Shown here: one piece after another, positions 10,346 to 19,824 of the stretch
How the letters are laid out: the number at the start of each line of letters is the position of its first letter
Position numbering within the stretch: position 1 is the first letter of the stretch
Assembly: GCA_963978905.1 (NCBI GenBank)
Contig: OZ022256.1
Location: 29,723,426 to 29,787,425, forward strand
Direction of reading: 5' to 3'
DNA from: Trichostrongylus colubriformis
Lineage: Eukaryota; Nematoda; Chromadorea; Rhabditida; Trichostrongylidae
DNA length: 64,000 nt
Made by a program: the position numbers and the translations under genes
The notes under the pieces: model-generated
What the model was told of the DNA's origin: nothing
The model's database searches: none
What the model saw: only the letters and a program-made list of their open reading frames with translations

Positions 10346-10762
10346 CGTGGTGGTACGGGGTGTGTGCAGATATGACAGCGCGTTTCGCGGCGTTTCACTC
10401 GCGACGCCACCAGTACGACTCACCGTATCATGCCCTTGGGAGCCGGCCGAGCGTGACTGCGTCACGTCTGCGCTTCCAATCATGCCACACTGCCTCGCTT
10501 GAAGGGTGCCTTGCCCTGCCACTGACACTCGCACCCGCCGCGCCGCTCGCCGCGGGCGGCGCGGCGGGTGCGAGTGCCAGTGGCAGCCTTTAGGCGAGGC
10601 AGTGTGGCATGAGTGGAAGCGCAGACGTGAAGCAGTCACGCTTGGCCGGCTCCCAAGGGCAATCGATACGGCGGGTCGTACTGGTGGCGCCGCGAGTGAA
10701 ACGCCGCGAAGCGATTCGCTGTCATATCTGCACACACCCGATGCGTTGCATACCACTAATGA
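10346..10762. mobile_element. Long near-perfect palindrome, foldback family B copy 1
   Basis: About 415 bp that reads almost identically on both strands. Termini are GGGTGTGTGCAGATATGACA on the left and the complement at about 10720-10740 on the right. The centre, near 10545-10565, is a GC-rich CCGCCGCGCCGCTCGCCGCG palindrome. It encodes no protein; the ORFs over it are mirror images. Half-length relatives are at 23488-23692 and 37238-37462. Confidence 0.85.
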
Positions 10763-12319
10763 GAACGACGCTCAGTGGCGGTTGCAAGACCTTGCTTGTA
10801 TGGTTCATATTGTATAAATAGCAGCTGTTCACATGAACTAACACTCTCTTATTCGCGATTAGATAACTGTCACGCATGAGACAAAGGTGCTGCGGAACCA
10901 CAAGCGGTCCGCAAATTCGTAATTCATGCTAGTAGCATACTCACGTGAATTGTTCACTCTGCACCGTATCGCCCTCCTTCATCTTTTCTCTCTCCACCCC
11001 TGGCTTCTTCTTCTTTTGCTTTTTCTTTTTCTGAAGCTTCGTTTTGAAAGATAGATGTTGGAGAACGCTCAGAAGAAATGACTCACTCCACCCATAGTGA
11101 GTGTGTTAGTATAGGAGTTTCCTCCTCGTCGGTGATGATAGAATGAATCACCCCGGTCTGAATATAGATCTCTCATTTCTAGATAGAGAACTGATAGGTG
11201 GTTATACAAAGTTTTGCAAGCGTTCTACATAGCCAAAACATCATTTCGCACAATTCTCACCAGTTGGCGGGCGCATACTACTGTGCGAATCATGGCGATG
11301 TAGTGCAAAATGGGTTTCATCGGCACGACCACAGCTGTGTATGGTGGGTGAAAAATTCCTTTCCTCTGCTTGTAGCTGAGCTATTGAACTGGAAAAAAAG
11401 CAGAGAAGATGGCGTGATGAAAAACATTTCGGTAGCAATATACTTCAGTCGCTTTGCATCGAGCCCATTTTGCACGTTATCGACATGAATGGCGCGCAGC
11501 AGTGAGCGCCAGCCAACTGGTTTGGGTCGTTTTTGGGAATTTGAATAGTTTAGACATCGATAGTTTTGCATTCGATTGCATCGATTGGTAACAATTTCTT
11601 CACTTGCTGTGCATCTAATTCCTACACACTGATGGTAGATCCATATCCGCTTATCGATGTTTATCGTTTTCGTAAACATGCTTCACCACTTGGAATTTTG
11701 CATAGTCTAGCGGTCGAAACCCAGTGTTTCTGCCAATACCGCATTATTTATTGTTTGTATTTATTTATTCTCCCATGAAAAACACGAAAGGCACAAATGA
11801 GATTAGCAATAATACAACAATGAACGTGGGAAACATACAAAGGAACGCGGTAAAAACATCATCAAATTAGATCACAGTGATTTATTTAATTGCTCACTTC
11901 GTAGTTAAAATCATTAGAAAATGTCGCACTAGACAATGGTTGCGAGTGAACTGCTTGCTTCTATCACAAATAGGTTGTATCATGATTATCAATGTAGAAC
12001 GCAGTGTCAAAAGACATGCATCATTATTTGGAATGCTAGATAATTTAGCGGTCGATACATCGGCCAGTGATATCAGAACATAGACAAAAATGTTCACCAA
12101 ATTGCACTGAGCATCAGACGCTTTTGCTTAAGCGGTCGTATAGTAGTAGCAAGCGATGTAAAGGATTTCATCCCATCCAATTTCTCACGGTTCTTATCAG
12201 CCACCGTTAGCCGTTTTCAGTTTTAGTCTGAGGCCCACGTACCAAGCAGTACCATTGGGGTCCCCGAACCCTACAATACCTGCGAATGTCAACAATCCAC
12301 TGTTAGCGGCAGAAGCGTA
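10763..12319. other. Intergenic DNA with repeat fragments
   Basis: Positions 11258-11320 hold a fragment of the left end of the family D element (CCAGTTGGCGGGCGCATACT). No gene is supported; ORFs at 11198-11679 have no recognisable features. Confidence 0.35.
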
Positions 12320-12913
12320 CCGGCCTTGATCACTTCCCTTCTTACGCTCCTTATCAAATCTTATCAACCGTTATCAAGCTAGATCACCCACCATCAATGT
12401 CCTCGTCCTTTCCGTAAAATAAAACACCGGTGATTTTGAAGCGCCGGGAATAATGCGAAAAGCGGAACGGATTCGACGACTCTAACCTTTTTACGTTCCT
12501 TATCGAATCTTATCAACCGTTATCAAGCTGGATCACCCACCATTCCTCGTCCCACGCCGCACAACATCTATGAGTATTAGCGCTCTTCGGTCAACGCAAA
12601 GGTGAAACGGATTTGGCGACATTTGCCTTCCGAGGCTCCTTATCAGCCCTCATCAATTGCTATAACTTTCGGTCCACCATCGCAGGAGGTTTCCTTGGCA
12701 CCCCTAATCACTCGTGAAATTCAGCGTCCCCGCTTTGCTGCGACGCGAGATAAGAATTTCGTGACAGACAGACGGACACACGGACACTCCCGGAGCGTTC
12801 ATACTCATAGGTGCTTTACGGAGAGGACGAGGACATTGATGGCGGGTGATCTAGCTTGATAACGGTTGATAAGATTTGATAAGGAGCGTGAGAAGGGAAA
12901 TGATCAAGGCCGG
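12320..12913. mobile_element. Foldback element with about 100-bp terminal inverted repeats (family E)
   Basis: Left arm 12320-12420 begins CCGGCCTTGATCACTTCCCT. Right arm about 12814-12913 is its near-perfect complement. Within the arms is the motif CTTATCAACCGTTATCAAGC, and an extra direct copy of this motif occurs at about 12495-12545. The interior carries TTTCGTGACAGACAGACGGA, a tract also found at the right end of the family D elements. No protein is encoded. Confidence 0.8.
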
Positions 12914-15900
12914 TTATAACGTTAGCCTTGCGATCGCTTTGCAGTCCGGCGAATATTGAGTGCATAGTGATCTGCGATTCTGCTTTAAACAGCAATACAT
13001 AATCGTAGAATCGCATATGTTGTCATGGGCATGCTTGAGTGTGCTAATTTCCCGCCCCTTTTACCACTCTGGGGCCGTGAGCGCAAGTTGTGATTCTGCG
13101 ATTATGTGGTCGTGCACACTGCGCCAGCCATGTACCTGACCATGCGACCATCCACACAGGTTCCATTTCATCGTGAATTTTGCACGATAGGTGATCAACC
13201 GACATTTCACAATCTGTGCCTAACATTTGATGAGATCGTCCCTAATCCATACACACTGGCGAACAAGGCGAAGAACGAGAGTCGTGTGTCTCGAGGCTTG
13301 ACGCTACATGAGCCTACATCGAAAATGCCACAGCGACTTCCAGTGGTTTATTCTGCGACGAATATCTCACTAATGCTGTTCGCAAAGCATGTCGAGGTGA
13401 AAACAGCAGCTGTAGAAACAAATCCAATTTTTTGATGAGTAGTTGTGTTTCAGTACAGCTGGTTAAATGTTTATGCATTTCACAGCCTTGTTGTCAAATT
13501 GTTTTTTGAATGGATCCATTGTATGTGATAGGTGGTAAAGAAGAGTGTACACTAGCTATAATACACATTCATATTGGGGAGATAGCCCTTGGAATATGCG
13601 GTTACACTATCGACTGCTAATATGTAGCTGCCGCCACCCGCGGATGCCAGTCGCATTACCTCCACATGAAAAATTCACACCGGATTTTTGCAGATCGAGT
13701 GACAACCCTTCAGACCAATTTTTAAAGTGATATTCACGATCATTGCTTTTTTTTTATTAGGCACTCCTGTGAGTTTATTAACTTGCATCGTAGGCGTAGG
13801 CAACGCTTCCGATGACAGTCATCGCATAAGGTCGCCACTTTTGATATTGAAGCCGTTTGGGCCTTCGTAAACAGGGCTGGTCGACAGGCCCTTCTTTGAT
13901 TACAGCTAGAAACATCAAGGATTGATCTCAGTTCCCGATGAAGGTGTGCGCAATCATTACAAGGGATCGCGGCAGCTAGCCGCCATTTCCTCGTCTTTGA
14001 GCCAAGCGAAAGAGCCCACACGCCCGGACGGACCCTCACACATCGATCGTCGCTCGCACGCGAGTATTGTTTCCAGCTGCTGCTGCTGCTGCTGCTGAAG
14101 CTCCAGCTTACATAAGTGACTTGGGGCTGTTTCTCAGCATCGAAGCCTTCACTGCTCACCCGTTACTCCCGTTCTTTACCCATTCACTAATCACAGTCGT
14201 TATGTGCCGGGAAACTCAATTTGCTCAGCATTTCATCACTTTCGCCTGCTATATCTCAGACGCTATCTCAGCCTTGCAAATTTCGTTTACAACCTCAAAA
14301 TTCGTTGAAAATTCGGTTCACGCCACGCCACCTCGTGCTGTCTGAATGCCATTGAATAAAAGTGCATAGATAGATGAACATCCAAACAATTATCTTTTGG
14401 TTTGAATTTTTTCCATGCATTCATTGGAGACTAAGTATTTGGAACTTCACTCTCTTTCATTTAACTGTTGATTCCAGCGTTTGTTTTATAGTTTTATTTC
14501 AATGTAGAATCAATGAGTTCACTTTACTCGATCCAACTTAGATCTGTTACTTACATTCCCTGTTCACTGCCCTTTCTCACTGCACGCCGAGTCTGGTTTT
14601 CTAGGACAGACCACTTCATCTCTGTTGATTTCAGTGTATTTTCGCGCTATTCGTCTCAAGTGTCTCTGGATGCAAGCACTTCAGCTGTCCAAGCAGTAAT
14701 GCCATGCACCGCGTTATCGTCATCCTTTTCGTCTCGCCATTCTTCATTTTCGGCGATGCCTTCAATAAGAACAGGTCGGAAGACGCTCAATCCTTCCCCT
14801 AACTACAATGCACTTCGTTGTGGACAGCTGTTCATTCGAATGTCCAGACATTCGCAGATTACACGACATGTCACGATATTGGATTGATAATGTTATCGAT
14901 CGCTATAGACAACCAATTGAAAAATCAACATTTTGTTTACGTGGTGAAGCTGTAAAAGCAAAACTTCATCTCGTTTTACGAGCTAGCCATTTCTGAAATT
15001 GGAGACGGGCAACAATCATGCTATTTGTTTGTTTCTTTTAACTCCTATCATCCACGAATTTTTGAGAAAGACGACCTCCCTCGAGAAATCGATGATCAAG
15101 TTTAGCACTCTTGAAAGCGCCAACAATATCAGAGTGTTGAGGATTTTTGCGTAATCGACGCTCATCAGATACTACCCTCATCCCTCTACCCACCTGCAGA
15201 GACCCCCGACTCCGATGCTCACTCTACATATTGTAATCAATTTTAGAGGATGGAAGATGAATTTTGGGGGTTTCGAAGACAATGTCAAATATTGAATATC
15301 TTCTAGTGGGAAAGGAATCTTCTGTACGCTGTCCCTTCCCACATCTGAATGATTTTCAAATTCTATGATTTGAGGAAACAGCCACCTCAAACTGAGTTGC
15401 TGTCGCTGAAATTATTCGAGCCTGACGTATCTACACGCACAATTATGCAAGAATTTATATATATGTATAGGATTATGTGCTTCAGAGGGCAATATGTTTC
15501 TATCGCTCTTATGACTCTGTCTCCGGTCCAGCATGTGGTCACTTTTTCGAAATCGCTTTTTTAAGGATTACTTGATACAGTGACCGTACGCTACTTCTTC
15601 TCAACAAACCCATGATCATTTTCTTGATATAGCCTCCACGGCTCTATTGCAGACACTCACACTTCTGAAGGAATACCCATGAATATGCTACATAAGTGTA
15701 TCTAAATCTAATTGCTGCAGCGTCGAATTTCCTCTCCCGATGCACACGTGTTTGTGGGCTCGTCCTTTACAACTTCATATGGCACTGTGAAATAAATCTA
15801 ACGGTGCAAAATGACACGATCGGACCAATTGTTGGGAAGTACACGGCCACTGCACACGGCTTCACTGTTTCGCTTTTTCCCATTTTTTCCAGTTTTTCGT

Positions 15901-16473
15901 TTTTTAAGGTTCAAACTATCTATTAAGCGCTTTTCAAGCCAGTGGTGAACTACAGAGCGCAAATGGTGGCAAATTCAAAACGCATGTGAGCTTTGGAACC
16001 AGGGTCAAGCCTAGGATGGTATGACCAGGGATAGATGAGTTTGTGACTCATATGAAGCACGGAACATGTTACGCTGACATCTCTCTTCAACTGCTTCATT
16101 TTCTTGCTCCTGTGGAAATACCGAGTATGCTAGATGGAACTCAAGTGCCCTTTCTAGCAGTTATTTTCTTAAGAATGCTGTCAGAGAAGAAATTTTCTTA
16201 GCTTTTTTCTTAGCTTCATGAATAACAAATATCGGTCCAATTCTCGTAAGAACATCTTAGATTAGGTGGGCAATTTCTTCTATCTCAGACTTTCCAGTGG
16301 TTCCCATTTGTGATTCTTTGGAGTTTGAGCCAGAATGGTTCCATGAGTTCATCGTACTGCTGGAACAATATAGCTTAACGCAAGGAGAACTAACTTTCGC
16401 ATCGCGAGCTGCGACGATAAACAGCAGTTTATCAAAAATCGAAAATAGCAAGGAAAACTATTATTTTATCTAT
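12914..16473. other. Intergenic stretch with unrecognised ORFs
   Basis: Frames at 13106-13435 (plus), 13740-14159 (minus), 14513-14887 (plus) and 14808-14996 (plus, ATG start) have no family I can name. A (CTG)8-like run lies at about 14071-14095. The 14808 frame (YWIDNVIDRYRQPIEK) has AT-rich codons and looks the most protein-like. Confidence 0.3.
14808..14996 (+). CDS. Uncharacterised ORF, possible exon
   Basis: 62 codons from an ATG, containing CSFECPDIRRLHDMSRYWID and LRGEAVKAKLHLVLRASHF, with AT-rich codon choice. No domain recognised. It may be a terminal exon or a remnant; support is limited to composition. Confidence 0.2.
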   Translation: MHFVVDSCSFECPDIRRLHDMSRYWIDNVIDRYRQPIEKSTFCLRGEAVKAKLHLVLRASHF

Positions 16474-17560
16474 TACCAGTTGGCGGGCGCACACTACTGT
16501 GCGCGAAACACCATGTGCGTCAGTAGGTCGGCCTGTATTGCTCTTTTTCTTGAGGACAGAGTATTTCAGTGCACACCCAGCCCACCGTGGGCGGAGCTTA
16601 AATTAGTCCATGTGTGGTCTTCACTTATTGTCCCATGCTCTACCCATCCAAACTTGTCCCCATCTCCACAGGTCGTTTTTCATGTAACGTCCAAGCTCCG
16701 CCCACCAATTTAAATGCTACGCCCACTGTGCCCTGCAGTCTTTCCTGACCTTCAGAAACTCATCCCTGACCTTGATCCATCTTCTCCCTATGTTTGGGGC
16801 ACATTCGAACCCAATCAACAATTTTTGAACATTCCACGACGGCCCCGCCCATTATGGGCGGAGCTTAACTTGGTCCATGTGTGGTCTTTACTCAGTGTCC
16901 CATACCCTACCCATACCGCATTTGTCTCCATCTCCACAGGTCGTTTTTCATGTAACGTCCAAGCTCCGCCCACCAATTTAAATGCTACGCCCACTGTGCC
17001 CTGCATTCTTTCCTGACCTTCAGAAACTCATCCCTGACCTTGATTTATCTTCTCCCTATGTTTGGGGCACATTCGAACCCAATCAACAATTTTTGAACAT
17101 TCCACGACGGCCCCGCCCATTATGGGCGGAGCTTAACTTGGTCCATGTGTGGTCTTTACTCAGTGTCCCATACCCTACTCATACCGCATTTGTCCCCATC
17201 TCCACAGGTCGTTTTTCATGTAACGTCCAAGCTCCGCCCACCACTTTAAATGCCCCGCCCACTGTGCCCTGCATTCTTTCCTGACCTTCAGAAACTCATC
17301 CCTGACCTAAATCCATCTTCTCCCTACGTTAGGAGCACGTTCGAACGTAATCAACATTTTCGGGCTGAAAGCCAAACATTCCAGTGCACGCCCCGCCCCC
17401 GTGGGCGGAGCTTAATTTGGTCCATGTGTGGTCTTTACTTCCTGTCCCATGCCCTACCCATACCACACTTGGCCCCATCTGCACAGGTCGTTTTTCATAT
17501 GATACCTAATTTCGTGACAGACGGAGGGACAGACGCCTTAGCGCTTTATATATAGTATGG
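16474..17560 (+). repeat. Family D element with 268-bp tandem repeat, forward copy
   Basis: The left end (CCAGTTGGCGGGCGCACACT, about 16477) is followed by four tandem units. The motif GCGGAGCTTA recurs at 16591, 16858, 17126 and about 17405, giving a period of 267-268 bp with a longer last unit. The right end carries TTTCGTGACAGACGGAGGGA (about 17510). Units contain small palindromes such as CCCGCCCATTATGGGCGG. The regularly spaced 100-residue ORFs here follow the repeat and are not genes. An inverted copy with the same ends is at 40232-41125. Confidence 0.85.
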
Positions 17561-17620
17561 ATTACTATTATCTTCCAACTTTTCACTTCGTGAAACCTCG
17601 TCATTGATGTTAAATTCACT

Positions 17621-17869
17621 TTTCTCTGCTATGCCAACGAGGTTGTCAGGTGGATATTTTTATTAGCGGCCTAACGTTTCGGCCAGATGGTCGTCTTCAA
17701 AGGCCCAATCCACCACCGCGAGAGCGGAACGCTGACAACAACTGACACGAAGTGGCGTCGTTCTGCCCCGCGGTGGTGGATTGAGCCTTTGAGGAAGATG
17801 ATGTGGTCAAAACATCAAACGGTTAATAAAAAGTTTAACCTTACAACCGCGATGGCATAGCAGAGAAAA
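17621..17869. mobile_element. 249-bp foldback element
   Basis: TTCTCTGCTATGCCA at the left pairs with TGGCATAGCAGAGAA at the right. Inner arms also pair (CCAATCCACCACCGCG with CGCGGTGGTGGATTG). The inner motif CCTAACGTTTCGGCCAGATG resembles the GCCGAAACGT motif of the 52470-52720 element. Confidence 0.75.
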
Positions 17870-19824
17870 TTAATAAGCAAGGAGAAGTGATTCATCGTGA
17901 ACTTTGTTAGGACGCTTACCCGTGCGAAGCGTCAGCATCAATACGTAAACATAAATCAGATGTAGTTCACAAAATTTGTGGCGGGATGCGCCTTGCAATC
18001 TCCTTCGGCTCCCAATTGTTGAAGTTTGTTGGCATGCTAGGTCTTTCTACGATTCTTTTACCAGCTTATGCTTAAATCATAGTTTCCTACTTTTTGAACG
18101 ATTGATGTATCTCAGTCGGACACCGAAAAAATGAAAAAAGGGATGGCCCACCCAGGCTTTAGTTCGAGGACTTATTGAAGAGAAGTGATCTTCTGTTTCT
18201 GTTGTTTTCCGTAAAATGTCAGATAACATTTATTTCAAACTCTAGCTCAATGTTTACTACCAAACCACACTACATATGTACCATAGAACAGTTTACGGAT
18301 GCTCTTCGCTTTCGCTGTACTTTTTTATTTTATATGTCAATTAACCTTCCTATTTTTGCACACGTGTCGATGTGTCGCGAAACTACCTTTTTCACAGTGC
18401 TCTCGCGTTAATTTTGATCGTACAAAGCTCGTCGAATTAGGGAAATCAAAAAACGCTATATGCATATGGTCTGTATGATGGTGAAAAACGCAAAAAAAAA
18501 CCCAACTAAAAATTGGATCAGTTCATCATTCAAATCGTACCCAAGAGTGAAAATTTGAGGAATAAACGCCGATGCTGCTGTTGCCACTTTTGCCTCAGCA
18601 TGCCTTCCTCCTTCTATTCATCTCTTTTGCTTCCTAGTTTATGTATCGTGATCTGATTAAACTTCGATTTTTGAATTTTTGACAAGTCTTTTTGGCTTTT
18701 CCTATTACTACTGCCCACAAGCAGCTCCACTTTTTAAATTGTCTGCAAGTAATCGTGATTTTGGTGAATTATTTGATTGGTTATGCAGCAGTAATGTAAT
18801 GAGATGGGAAACAGATTATTGTGGTTCGAATATGGTTACGTGGATTCTTTATCATTCTTTATTTATCAGGCGCATCTGTTTGGCAATTCTCACACGGCAC
18901 AATGCCTTTCCATATGAAAGAGTAAAATGCTGGGATAGAACTGCTACTCCTGCGCCTGCGTCGTAACAACCGCTCTCATTTCCGAGCCCTGACTTTGTAT
19001 ACATCTAAGTAAAAATTGACATAGGCGCAACACCTCTGTCCAAAAAGGACATGATGCTACCAAAATTTCTTTTTTCATGTAATCAGGGAAAGTATTGATT
19101 TTGCGGAGCGGGTGAAATCTGAATTTCCTCCTATTACAACAAGAAATTGAGGAGAGGGAATTAATACTGACTGCAAAGGTTAATAAATCAAAGCCGCATG
19201 GTAATGGTCCTCTTCACGACCGCGTTACAGCTCCTTTTATGATTCCACCAACTAGCGGCAATTTAACCGAGAGCCTGAAGAAAGGCCAAAAGTTGTGAAA
19301 ACTCGACGCCGTGTCAACATTTGAATGGCAAAGTAAATAAAGCACTCGAAAAAAAAGCTGTCTGATTGAAATTTCTACATGAGGGGGACACTTTCAAAGA
19401 AATATACCGTACTTTCTGAACAGTTGCATAATTCGATCCGAAACAGCGAAAACAAGTATATGTATAATATAGAATCAATCTTTGATCATTCCGAAATTTC
19501 CGTGGTTATCACCCCTCTTTTATACTCGTATGTAGTAGAGGTGTTCTGTTGGGATAGGTGATCGAAACAAATTAAAATTGAGGCAAAGCGATGGCAAATA
19601 TGTGTTCTCGTACAAATGGTGCTACGAGCGGTAGAGACGAGATGTAGAGAGCCTTCTTGTCATATGAAATTATGTCTGGAAAGTATGCAGTTGCAGGACA
19701 CTGCGCTGCCTTGACCAGATGCAACTAACTATTACTGTTTTTATTCTTAATCATTTTTCTTTTTGCACTTAAAATAGCTTGGTTGCTCCCTTGAAATGTC
19801 AAAGCTATGCCTCCTTTTTTTCAG
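17870..19824. other. Upstream region of the alpha2-delta gene
   Basis: The first (signal-peptide) exon and promoter of the calcium-channel subunit gene should lie here or further upstream, but I could not identify them. An AT-rich frame at 18679-18966 (no ATG) includes FGELFDWLCSSNVMRWETDY and might be an exon of something; no family recognised. Confidence 0.3.

Noticed and set aside
10319..10821. Overlapping ORFs of 70 to 145 codons on both strands
   Set aside because: They arise from the GC-rich palindrome, which suppresses stop codons in several frames.
14071..14095. (CTG)n run as a polyglutamine or polyalanine gene segment
   Set aside because: The surrounding frames lack splice sites and any recognisable protein; it is best left as a simple repeat.
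16714..17555. Three similar 100-residue ORFs (MLRPLCPAFFPDLQKL type) in a row
   Set aside because: They recur exactly with the 268-bp repeat period, contain no domain, and also appear in the inverted copy at 40 kb; they are repeat translations, not a gene family.
16474..17560. Tandem repeats considered as a CRISPR array
   Set aside because: The units are about 268 bp without unique spacers and lie in eukaryotic sequence with spliced genes.
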